From positions 447,270 through 511,269 of the forward strand of contig CBDCYT010000007.1 of assembly GCA_965224325.1 (NCBI GenBank): DNA of 64,000 nucleotides. Direction: 5' to 3'. The notes beneath the pieces are model-generated. The model was given only the letters and a program-made list of their open reading frames with translations, ran no database searches and was not told where the DNA came from. The position numbers and the translations under genes were made by a program. This document shows positions 37,282 through 45,071 of the stretch, piece after piece; the stretch's first letter is position 1, and the number at the start of each line of letters is the position of its first letter. Source of the DNA: CBDCMJ01 sp965224325. Its GTDB lineage: Bacteria; Chloroflexota; Dehalococcoidia; Lucifugimonadales; UBA3495.

Positions 37282-37935
37282 TTGGAGGCTAATCCACACA
37301 TCAGGGTGATGCTCGTGGATGACCACGAAATCATGCGGGACGGTCTGCGAGAAGTGCTGGAGCGCTCGGGCGATTTCGAGGTCGTTGGTCAGGCGGCAGA
37401 CGGGGAGGATGCAGTTAACGCTGCTAAGAGCGTCGGGCCTGACGTAATCATCATGGATGTGATGATGCCTCTCAAGAACGGCATCGACGCCTGCCGGGAG
37501 ATCACGGAGGCGCTCCCGGACACGAAGGTCTTGATGCTTACCGCCTCATCGGAGGAGGATGCCGTTATTGAGGCTGTCGCCGCGGGGGCTATGGGATACC
37601 TTCAGAAGTATTATGGCAAGGACCAATTGCTGCGCACGGTCCGCGACGTGGCGGCGGGGGAATACCGCATACCCGCGGACTCGTTAAGGCGCGTCTTCTC
37701 TGGAATCCGCACGGCGGCGCAGGAAAAGACGCACGAGTTGGGCAGGCTGACTTCGCGGGAAAAAGAGATACTGGCCCTATTCGCACGCGGTCAGTCCTAC
37801 GCGAAAATCGCAAAGGCCAAGGGGAATCAACAGGTGACCATCCGCAACACTATCTACCGAATTCAGGACAAGCTCAGGGTCGAGACGAAGCAGGAGCTTG
37901 TGGTCTGGGCTGTTCGTAGCGGCCTGCTTGACTAA
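37282..37935 (+). CDS. LuxR/NarL-family response regulator
   Basis: A 217-residue regulator: receiver domain with the acidic pair Asp13-Asp14, phospho-acceptor Asp59 (VIIMDVMMP) and Lys109, followed by a LuxR-type helix-turn-helix (LTSREKEILALFARGQSYAKIA, then VTIRNTIYRIQDKLRV). The start is TTG at 37282 with AAGGAGG at 37267-37273, eight bases away, inside the end of the kinase gene. The pair is one operon. Targets are unknown; the neighbouring lipoprotein on the opposite strand, or the integrase next door, are candidates only by position. All phosphotransfer residues are in place. Confidence 0.93.
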   Translation: MEANPHIRVMLVDDHEIMRDGLREVLERSGDFEVVGQAADGEDAVNAAKSVGPDVIIMDVMMPLKNGIDACREITEALPDTKVLMLTASSEEDAVIEAVAAGAMGYLQKYYGKDQLLRTVRDVAAGEYRIPADSLRRVFSGIRTAAQEKTHELGRLTSREKEILALFARGQSYAKIAKAKGNQQVTIRNTIYRIQDKLRVETKQELVVWAVRSGLLD

Positions 37936-38417
37936 CGGGGGATTGGAACAGCTCCAGCGCTAACCTCAACACTAAGTTCTCGATTTCGTCCAGTCTGGTT
38001 GGGCCTGCACCATTTCAGCGGCCACCAGCCGACCTGCGCGCAATTCAGACAGCAGGAGATCTGCGGGCACTTTGGCAAGTGCCCCTGTCCGGCAATGGCC
38101 CTCCGCGCGCTTTTCGGGCCACAAAAAGCCCGCACGCAGGAACGAGCGGCCAACGTCGCATGAACACATCCCCTAATTTGGACCGAAATAAGGCGGAGCT
38201 AAGTGAGGGTTCCAGTGCCCTAGCGGGTCTCAGTCGAATGCTACACCGAGAAAGTTCGAGTCTCCGCAGGTCTTAGCTATAAATTGGTGGGCAGTGCAGC
38301 CACCATATTGCCGTCTCTAGTCCTGCCAGATTGTCCCCCAAAGTCTCGAAACAGGCCTGATTCGTATCCAACAATTGTCTTTCCACGTCTCTTGACGTAT
38401 CGCGTCATCCCCGTTAA
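37936..38417. other. Junction between chromosome and first integrase module
   Basis: About 480 bases with no conserved gene. A stretch at 38237-38262 (AAGTTCGAGTCTCCGC) looks like the T-arm side of a tRNA, but its stem does not pair well, so I do not call it a tRNA or attachment site. It is the natural place to look for the left end of the integrase-bearing element. Confidence 0.35.
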
Positions 38418-38436
38418 TATCACCAAATAGGTGATA
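38418..38436. promoter_or_regulatory. 19-bp palindrome upstream of integrase 1
   Basis: TATCACC-AAATA-GGTGATA is a perfect 7-bp inverted repeat with a 5-base centre, 14 bases before the integrase ATG, overlapping where a promoter or ribosome site would be. Likely an operator for autoregulation or a recombination accessory site. A second palindrome of the same geometry precedes integrase 2. Confidence 0.55.
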
Positions 38437-38450
38437 ACGGAGATGATACT

Positions 38451-39620
38451 ATGCAGCGTCCAAGGCGGTTGTCGGCGGTATTCGTCAAGACCGTCAACAC
38501 ACCGGGGCGGTACGGCGACGGGCGGGGCGGCTTCGGTCTAAGCCTGCTGGTCAAGGAGTCCAGCACGGGCCGATTTGCCAAGAGCTGGTCCCAGCGGTTG
38601 CGGATCAACCGACAACCCTTCAACGTCGGCCTTGGGGGCTATCCTATCGTAACACTTGCCAGGGCGCGGGAGCTGGCCCTGGAGAACTCCCGCGCAGTCG
38701 AGGCAGGAGGCGATCCCCGGGTCAAGCCTGAGACCGCGCCCACGTTTTCGGAGTGCGTAGACCGGGCCGTCGACGTAATGCGCCCCAATTGGAAGCATCC
38801 CCGGACTGAGCATCAACTGAGGTTTTTTCTGACCAAGCACGCGCTCCCCCATATCGGGCGGAAAGCGATTGACCAAATCACCCCAGGCGACGTGCTGGAA
38901 TTCCTGGCGCCACTTGCTATCAGCACACCTGCATCGGCTCGCAAGACCAAGGCGGCACTGCGGCAAGTGTTCCAGTGGAGCGTAGCCCTTGGGCTACGCC
39001 AAGGCAATCCGGCGGACGCGAACATCTCCCACGCGTTGCCGAAGTTGGCCGCGAAAGAACATCATAAGGCGCTGCCATTCTCAGAAGTTGGCCGGGCGTT
39101 GGAGACGGTGCGGAACACCGGCGCATGGCTGGGTACTAAGTTGGCGTTTGAATTTATGGTATTGGTCGCTGCCCGGTCCGGCGAGGTCCGGCTGGCGGAA
39201 TGGAGCGAGATCGACTTAGAGGGTAGGTTGTGGACAATCCCGGCGGGACGCATGAAGTCCGGCAAGATGCATAGAGTACCGCTATCAACCCAGGCCTTGG
39301 CGGTCCTGGAGAACGCCCACCAGCTCTCCGACGGTATCGGGCTGGTATTCCCATCGGCTAACGGCAAGGCGATGACAGATAGCACGTTGAGCAAGCTGCT
39401 GAGGGAGAACGAGATAGCGGCGGTCCCTCACGGATTCCGTAGCAGCTTCCGTGATTGGTGCGCTGAACAGAACATCGACCGCCAAGTTGCGGAGTCGGCC
39501 CTTGCCCACAGCGTAGGGGATGCGACCGAAGCGGCATACCTGAGGTCCGATGTGCTGGCGCTGCGGCGCGCCGCCATGGACGCCTGGGGCGATGATATTA
39601 CGACTTCCCGTATATCATGA
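38451..39620 (+). CDS. P4-type tyrosine recombinase (integrase 1)
   Basis: A 389-residue site-specific integrase with the three-part plan of P4-like enzymes. An N-terminal DUF4102-type arm-binding domain (RYGDGRGGFGLSLLV to about 90) is followed by a core-binding SAM-like domain (about 100-195) and a catalytic domain. Catalytic residues: Arg242 (AARSGEVR), His327 and Arg330 (PHGFRSSF), His353 (ALAHSVG) and Tyr363 (EAAYLRSD). The set is complete, so it should be active. GGAG at 38440-38443 precedes the ATG. An AlpA-like gene follows, as in many integrative elements. The element it mobilises probably extends rightward over the chimeric methylase and LRR genes, but its ends were not found. Confidence 0.92.
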   Translation: MQRPRRLSAVFVKTVNTPGRYGDGRGGFGLSLLVKESSTGRFAKSWSQRLRINRQPFNVGLGGYPIVTLARARELALENSRAVEAGGDPRVKPETAPTFSECVDRAVDVMRPNWKHPRTEHQLRFFLTKHALPHIGRKAIDQITPGDVLEFLAPLAISTPASARKTKAALRQVFQWSVALGLRQGNPADANISHALPKLAAKEHHKALPFSEVGRALETVRNTGAWLGTKLAFEFMVLVAARSGEVRLAEWSEIDLEGRLWTIPAGRMKSGKMHRVPLSTQALAVLENAHQLSDGIGLVFPSANGKAMTDSTLSKLLRENEIAAVPHGFRSSFRDWCAEQNIDRQVAESALAHSVGDATEAAYLRSDVLALRRAAMDAWGDDITTSRIS

Positions 39621-39741
39621 GCTGCCACTGTCGTAAACCTATCACGGCGCATATAAACTATCAACTCATAACGTCTAGACACTGCCTTATTCGGCGCGGT
39701 ATGCTGTGAGGCGGAGAGAGACCGGAGGAGGCCTTGACCGA

Positions 39742-39942
39742 ATGATCGCAGACCAGTTGTTGACCATCGGGGAAGTCGTAAGGTTGACACGACTCGCCAT
39801 GCCGACCGTGTACCGCCGCATGGCGGAGGGCGCGTTCCCGCGCCCAGTGCGCCTGGGCCGCCGCGCCGTGAGGTGGGGGGTTGCCGACGTGCAGGGCTGG
39901 CTGGAGTCCCTTAACTCCGAACGCGGCCCGGAACGCGGCTGA
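39742..39942 (+). CDS. AlpA-family winged-helix regulator / excisionase (copy 1)
   Basis: A 66-residue protein from the ATG at 39742: LLTIGEVVRLTRLAMPTVYRRMAEG is the MerR-like helix-turn-helix of AlpA/excisionase proteins, followed by the wing FPRPVRLGRRAVRW and the typical VADVQGWLES. GGAGGAGG at 39724-39731 is ten bases upstream; a longer form from GTG 39706 is possible. It lies 120 bases after integrase 1, the usual place for a directionality factor or P4 AlpA-type activator of int. A hairpin with 9-bp arms (39965-39973 with 39995-40003) follows its stop. Confidence 0.82.
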   Translation: MIADQLLTIGEVVRLTRLAMPTVYRRMAEGAFPRPVRLGRRAVRWGVADVQGWLESLNSERGPERG

Positions 39943-40503
39943 GTAGTTTCCAGAGAAAAATAACGCCGCCGGGTAGACGTCTCGCAAACACTCGCCCGGC
40001 GGCAGCGGCCCAGAGTTGGGCTTAACGCTATCCTACCATGCTCTGGGCCGCCGTGGCCAGACTACGCCAGCACGCGATAGGGCGTCACTTGCCCAAAGGC
40101 ACCTGGGGCGTAGTTGGAGGCGGCGGGACGAGGGGGAAGCGCAGACCGCCGATGTCAGACCAACGCCCACGACGGCGCAACCCGGATACGCGGGACAGAG
40201 GGACAACCTGCCGGACCGTATCGAGCCGGTAGGCAATGGGCGCTACAGGGCTCTAAGGCGCAAGGGAGCGTCCAGGGAGGTCAACCCGCCGTAACCGGCG
40301 GGAAGGGCCTCCCGTGTCCAGAGATACGAGATAAGGCGAAGGTTTTCTACCAGAAAGGAGGATTATAGTGATCGTGCGCTGGGCGCAACGAGAAATTCCG
40401 GGACGTGGAGTGCGTGTGTGCGTGTCACCCGGACGACGTTGGGGGCAACTGAAATGGAGTCTGGCCTGTGAGAGTGTCACCGGGACCTTGAGGGGGGTTC
40501 CGT
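39943..40503. other. Hairpin and gene-free stretch after alpA-like gene
   Basis: GCCGCCGGG (39965-39973) and CCCGGCGGC (39995-40003) can pair over a 21-base loop and may end the int-alpA transcript. The remaining 500 bases show no conserved frame; a purine-rich tract (GAGGGGGG, about 40489) just before the methylase-like gene serves as its ribosome site. Confidence 0.4.
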
Positions 40504-42261
40504 TTGGTTATAGTGTCCGGCACATCTAGGCCCAGGCGTGTCAAACACCAAAAGCAAACGGAACCCCGACAACCGACAGGGGCCGGTGGGCGCGTCATCG
40601 AAGCCGCCATTGCCCTCCGGTACCCGGAAGACATAAGCGAGGCCCACGACCTCCATGCCGCCTTGTCGTCGGCCCTCCTCTCCTACTGCGTCTTCACCGA
40701 GAGTACTGAGGACGTCCACCGCTTCCCGGAGTCCGGCTGGCTGGACGGCTCCGTTGAGGACCTGGCGGACATGGTGCGCCTGGTGTCCGTCCCCCAGCGC
40801 GCCGTGGACCGGGCGTCCACCGCGCTCCAGGAGGGCATCGACGGCGCCGCGAGGCTACTGGATGAGCTGGACCAGACCCGCTCCGGCATAACTGCTGACA
40901 TAGCCCGCCTTTTGGGTATGTCCAACGTGCCCCAGACCCGCCGCATGGCCTGCGCCATCATTGCCAACGCCCTGGTGTTCCATGAGCGCATTGCCGGTAT
41001 GCACCCGGAGGTCAAGTCCCTGGCGCGGGTGTCCGGCGACGGCGTGGACAACCCGCAGAGGGAGGTGCTGGCGGCTTGGGAAGCGATTCTGGACATCAAC
41101 TACTGGGCCATCTTCGCCATTGCAAAGGACATTCTGGAGCAGCTGCCATCGGACGTAGCGGCGGACATCCTGCGGCGGCTGAGGGACACTGCCCAGTCGG
41201 TCCATGCGACGGGAGTGGACAACGCCCACGACCTGACCGGCCGCATCTTCCAGCGACTCATTGCCGACCGCAAGTACTTGGCGACCTTCTACACCCGACC
41301 TGCGTCGGCGGCGCTGCTGGCCCGGCTGGCGGTCGCCAAAATGGAGGGCGTGGACTGGTCGGATGCCGAGGCCATCGGCAGATTGCGAATCGGAGACTTC
41401 GCCTGCGGGACCGGCGCTCTTCTCTCGGCGGTATACGAGCAGATTGCCGCCCGCCACGAGCGCGCCGGAGGCGATGCGGCCGCCCTGCACAGGATGATGA
41501 TGGAGGAGGTGCTCTACGGCTGCGACGTCATGCCCTCCGCCGTCCATATCACAGGCTCAACCCTCTCCGGCAAAGTTGCCTACCATCTCGGTGATGTGGG
41601 GGAAATACTCAAGGAGGCCCTGCGCCGCCACATCCTCACCGACGAGCTCCTCCAGATGCCCGTCCGGCTCGAGAGAATCGAGACAGACGTCAGCACCCTC
41701 AAGGAGAATCTCACCACCCTCACAAACACTGTGAACAGAATAGGAGGCGACGTCAGCATGCTGAAAGGCTCGGACTACGAGTCCCACGTCGCCAGGCTCG
41801 CCAACCGGTTCCTGCCCCGTCAGCTGGGCGTCGCCGCCACCATATTCTCCTCCCAACGCAACCGGGCCGCCCTCGCAACCCTACTGGACGACGCCGAGAC
41901 GCAGGGCAACATCGACGCCGACGAGACCGACGAGCTCGACAAGACCGACCTCATCCTCACGGCCGACGGCCCCACCGATTACATCCTCGCCGAGACCTCC
42001 ATAACCATTAAGCAGCACGACGTCGACCTCGCCGCCCAGCGGGCCGCGCTGCTCGCCAAGGCCACCGGCCAGACCGTCACCCCCTTCGCCATCGGCGCCC
42101 AGGAGGAACCCGGCATCAACCACCGCGACGTCCAGGTCATCCTCATACCCGAACCCACCGACGACCGAACCCAGGCAGACCCCTCTGACAGACAACGCGC
42201 TGCCGCCGTGGCTCGTCCCAATCCTCCCGTTCCTCACCAAGGACACGACCGGACGGGCTGA
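40504..42261 (+). CDS. Chimeric protein: N6-adenine DNA methylase front half joined to coiled-coil nuclease-like tail
   Basis: A 585-residue single frame. Residues about 20-356 are the N-terminal part of an N6-adenine methylase: helical domain, then ATFYTRP (the TRxFYTxP-type motif), SAM motif I IGDFACGTGALLSAV and YGCDVMPSAVHITGSTLSG. It stops before the catalytic NPPF/NPPY motif, which is absent. From about residue 357 it reads like another family: LRRHILTDELLQMPVRLERIE, a heptad-like coiled coil (VSTLKENLTTLTNTVNRIGGD), then a domain with DLILTADGPTDYILAETSITIK, a PD-(D/E)xK-like pattern. The junction near 41572 suggests an in-frame deletion that fused a methylase to a downstream gene. Start TTG 40504 (alternatives nearby). 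As a methyltransferase it should be dead; a new role for the fusion is possible. Confidence 0.75.
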   Translation: MVIVSGTSRPRRVKHQKQTEPRQPTGAGGRVIEAAIALRYPEDISEAHDLHAALSSALLSYCVFTESTEDVHRFPESGWLDGSVEDLADMVRLVSVPQRAVDRASTALQEGIDGAARLLDELDQTRSGITADIARLLGMSNVPQTRRMACAIIANALVFHERIAGMHPEVKSLARVSGDGVDNPQREVLAAWEAILDINYWAIFAIAKDILEQLPSDVAADILRRLRDTAQSVHATGVDNAHDLTGRIFQRLIADRKYLATFYTRPASAALLARLAVAKMEGVDWSDAEAIGRLRIGDFACGTGALLSAVYEQIAARHERAGGDAAALHRMMMEEVLYGCDVMPSAVHITGSTLSGKVAYHLGDVGEILKEALRRHILTDELLQMPVRLERIETDVSTLKENLTTLTNTVNRIGGDVSMLKGSDYESHVARLANRFLPRQLGVAATIFSSQRNRAALATLLDDAETQGNIDADETDELDKTDLILTADGPTDYILAETSITIKQHDVDLAAQRAALLAKATGQTVTPFAIGAQEEPGINHRDVQVILIPEPTDDRTQADPSDRQRAAAVARPNPPVPHQGHDRTG

Positions 42262-42300
42262 ACCCAAACCGAAACCCATCACCACATGGAGAGAATCGAA

Positions 42301-43626
42301 ATGACAAGGCCCAGACTTTTCCTGGGAGTCTTTGCCCTGGCGCTGATTCTGCCGTTGCTGCTGCTGGCCTGCGGCGGCTCCGATGAGCCGACGGATGGGC
42401 CATCCTCGGAACGGGCCACCGCCGCGCCAACGAAGCAAAGAGTCTTGACTACAAGCACCCCGCGGCCCACAGCCCGCCCCCCGGTGGCGCAGACCACGCC
42501 CGAAACGGACCGGGAAGCGCTGGTCGCCCTCTATAACGCAACCGGCGGCCCGCATTGGAAAACCAACAATAACTGGCTGAGCAACGTTCCGATTAGCGAG
42601 TGGGAAGGCGTCACCACTGACGACAACGGCCGCGTCATCGAACTGGTCCTCTCCAACTACTTGTTGAGCGGGGAGATATCGCCGGACTTGGGCAACCTCG
42701 CCAACCTGACACGGCTGGACCTCTATTACAACCAGTTGAGCGGGGAGATACCGCCGGAGTTAGGCGACCTCGCCAACTTGGAACGGCTGCGCCTCGGCGT
42801 GAACCAGCTTAGCGGGGAGATACCGCCGGAGTTGGACAATCTCGCAAAACTGACATGGCTGGACCTACGCGAGAACCAGTTGAGCGGGGAGATACCGTCC
42901 GAGTTGGACAACCTCGCCAACCTAACTTTTTTAGACCTCACCGATAACCAGTTGAGTGGGGAGATACCGCCGGAGTTGGGCAACCTCGCCAACCTGAATG
43001 GGCTGAGCCTCAGCAGGAACCAGCTGAGCGGGGAGATACCCCCCGAGTTGGGCAGCCTCGCCAACCTGAGCGAGCTGGGCCTCAGCAGGAACCAGTTGAG
43101 TGGGGAGATACCGCCGGAGTTGGGCAACCTCGCAAAACTGCTCAGGCTGATCCTCTTCAGGAACAGCCTGAGCGGGGAGATACCGCCAGAGTTGGGCAAC
43201 CTCGGCAACCTGTACTGGCTGTGGCTCGAAGGGAACCAGTTGAGCGGGGAGATACCGCCGGAGTTGGGCAACCTCGCCAACCTGAGCGAGCTGGGCCTCA
43301 GCAGGAACCAGTTGAGCGGGAAGATACCGCCGGAGATGGGCAACCTCGCCAACCTGAGCGAGCTGAGGCTACGCGAGAACCAGTTGACCGGGGAGATACC
43401 GCCGGAGTTGGGCAAACTCGCCAACCTGCACGTGCTGGACCTCGGCGAGAATCAGCTGACCGGGGAGATACCGCCGGAGTTGGGCAACCTCGCCAACCTG
43501 ACACGGCTGGACCTCCGCGGGAACCAGTTGACCGGGTGCGTGCCAAGCAGTTTGTCAGGCCAGTCGGAAAATAGTGCTTCCAGTGTTATGACTCCAAGGT
43601 TGGTTGGTTTCCCGTTCTGCCCGTGA
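42301..43626 (+). CDS. Leucine-rich-repeat lipoprotein
   Basis: A 441-residue lipoprotein: signal sequence with lipobox LLAC (Cys24), Thr/Pro-rich linker, an LRR N-cap-like segment (ALVALYNATGGPHWKTNNNW, the usual opening of bacterial plant-type LRR proteins), then about twelve 24-residue repeats of the form L-x-L-x-x-N-x-L-SGEIPPELGNLANL and a C-cap (GCVPSSL). The ATG at 42301 has GGAGAG seven bases upstream and begins the signal sequence directly; the ATG at 42286 would add five charged residues. The 72-bp units are very similar at the DNA level, so unit number may vary between strains. Surface-exposed protein binding is expected; the ligand is unknown. A scrap of a similar gene lies at 14.3 kb. 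Confidence 0.88.
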   Translation: MTRPRLFLGVFALALILPLLLLACGGSDEPTDGPSSERATAAPTKQRVLTTSTPRPTARPPVAQTTPETDREALVALYNATGGPHWKTNNNWLSNVPISEWEGVTTDDNGRVIELVLSNYLLSGEISPDLGNLANLTRLDLYYNQLSGEIPPELGDLANLERLRLGVNQLSGEIPPELDNLAKLTWLDLRENQLSGEIPSELDNLANLTFLDLTDNQLSGEIPPELGNLANLNGLSLSRNQLSGEIPPELGSLANLSELGLSRNQLSGEIPPELGNLAKLLRLILFRNSLSGEIPPELGNLGNLYWLWLEGNQLSGEIPPELGNLANLSELGLSRNQLSGKIPPEMGNLANLSELRLRENQLTGEIPPELGKLANLHVLDLGENQLTGEIPPELGNLANLTRLDLRGNQLTGCVPSSLSGQSENSASSVMTPRLVGFPFCP

Positions 43627-44349
43627 GGTCCCGGCTCACCCGGCCTGTCGCCTAAATACATTCTCCGCAGAGCGCACAGGAGGCGAGGCCCCGTGTCCTC
43701 TGTGCGCTCCGCAACCTCCGCCGCCCACCGGGTGCCGAGCCATGGCAACCGACGCCCAAGAGCTGCTGGAGCTCCCCTCCAGTCGGGCGCGGCAATCCCG
43801 GGCAGTCAGCACTGCCACCGCCCCAAAGGACCGCTGGCTCATACCCCTCATTCCAGCGCACCGGGCGGTCTCGCCATGGGTATGCTTTGCCACTCTGGCG
43901 CTACTGTACCATTGGCCCTGCCACATGATCACCGAGTCCGGACCGCCAGACCCCAGCAACCCCACCCGGTCGAGGTGGCTGGAAACAGCCCTGTTTGCAG
44001 CCATGGCTGTAAATCCCCACTCCTCGTAGCTGAAGAGGCGGCTGGAAAACCTAATTGCAGAACACTTGGCAGAAAGCCATACTTCACGTATTTCAGCACC
44101 CCTCGCCTCCCGCCTCATAGCAGGCTCCCGCCTGTATAGCAGCTCGGCATCCCAACATCACAGCGGCCTGCTATCTAGCACCTAGCAGCCCCCAAACAGG
44201 TTCCACCTCTCCTGACCTTAACTTCCCATCCCAGCTCCAGCGAAATAGACAAGCCTCGTAAGAGAGCCCAAACTACATTAACTTTGCAACGCCTGCTTGT
44301 ACGCCATTAGAATGACCAGCCAGCACACCCGCGCCCAGGAGAAAACGTA
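43627..44349. other. Gene-poor stretch
   Basis: About 720 bases. One frame from 43742 is open for 96 codons but shows no family resemblance and has unusual composition, so I do not call it. No RNA gene or mobile-element end was recognised. Confidence 0.4.
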
Positions 44350-44598
44350 ATGGGCAAGCTGATAGTAACCATAGGAGTCGGAGACCAACAGGGACAACAG
44401 TTCGAGGACAACGGTTCCACCTTCACCGCCCTGCCCGCCGCCCTGCTCCACGAGCTGGGCGTCATGGTGGAACACACCGCCGAGGCTCGCCTGGCCGACG
44501 GCCGCACCACACCGGTCCAGATCGGCCACACCACCATCCGCCTCGCCGTCGACCCCGTCAGCCAGCGCCTCATCCCCGTCATAGCAGACCGCCTCTAG
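44350..44598 (+). CDS. Clan AA (retroviral-type) aspartic protease-like protein, internally deleted
   Basis: An 82-residue frame that matches the start, middle and end of small bacterial clan AA proteases (normally about 110-130 residues) with two pieces missing. After VGDQQGQQFED it jumps to NGSTFTALPAALLHELGV, so the catalytic D-T-G loop has become Asp20-Asn21-Gly22 and the preceding strand is lost. After HTTIRL it jumps to AVDPVSQRLIPV, skipping the segment that normally carries the second strand pair and GxxLL motif. Both joins keep the frame. In relatives the catalytic Asp sits in VDTGS; here that Thr is absent. Probably inactive as a protease, possibly a decaying copy or a toxin-like remnant. 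Ribosome site weak (GGAGAAAACGTA upstream). Confidence 0.55.
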   Translation: MGKLIVTIGVGDQQGQQFEDNGSTFTALPAALLHELGVMVEHTAEARLADGRTTPVQIGHTTIRLAVDPVSQRLIPVIADRL

Positions 44599-44651
44599 CC
44601 CTCCCACGCCACCTACCGCAGATTCAGCCCCCTCTATCCACAGCAGGACCA

Positions 44652-44798
44652 GTGACCGTGTACAAAAAACCCTTCCCCCTCAAGGGAGTGCCCAAGCACG
44701 AGATCATCCTCCGGGTTATTGTCTACGGCATACCCATAACCATAGGCTTCCTCGGCGTCTTCCTCGGCTGGTGGGAGAAGCTCGCCAACGCCCCGTAG
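44652..44798 (+). CDS. Small single-helix membrane protein (48 aa)
   Basis: GTG at 44652 opens a 48-codon frame ending at TAG 44796-44798. It has a basic start (VYKKPFPLKGVPKHE) and one clear membrane helix (IILRVIVYGIPITIGFLGVF), then GWWEKLANAP. AGGA lies four bases before the GTG. The helix, positive-inside charge pattern and position just after the protease-like gene on the same strand support a real small gene. Function unknown. Confidence 0.45.
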   Translation: MTVYKKPFPLKGVPKHEIILRVIVYGIPITIGFLGVFLGWWEKLANAP

Positions 44799-44955
44799 CC
44801 GGGACCGACCTCCTGCACGATGCCAAGCAACTTCGACAGTTCTGCTCTGGAAAATTCCACCTCCGGGACCAGGTCTCCACCTGGCCCACAATGACCGAGA
44901 CGTCATAGCGAGGGGATGAAGGACGGGCTGAAAACGCCCGATTTCGGGGCGAGCT

Positions 44956-44987
44956 AAACTCGTGATAATAGTCTTATCACGGGTTTT
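44956..44987. terminator. Bidirectional terminator hairpin left of the IS701 element
   Basis: A 14-position stem with one G-T pair (AAACTCGTGATAA with TTATCACGGGTTT, centre TAGTC) flanked by A-rich sequence on the left and TTTT on the right. It could end transcripts of the small genes on the plus strand. Confidence 0.55.
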
Positions 44988-45071
44988 ACTCAATGGTTTT
45001 TACCCACACCAAACCGGGCCTGGAGTTCGCGCTGCCACCCTCCCGTCACACGCCTGGCAGCCGGTCATTAG

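Noticed and set aside
38237..38275. tRNA 3' end or attachment site just before integrase 1
   Set aside because: The TTCGAGT loop is tRNA-like but the supposed T-stem does not pair beyond two bases, and no second copy of the sequence was found in the window.
43604..44029. A long open frame downstream of the LRR gene
   Set aside because: Composition is unlike a folded protein, it starts inside the end of the LRR gene, and no conserved motif is visible.
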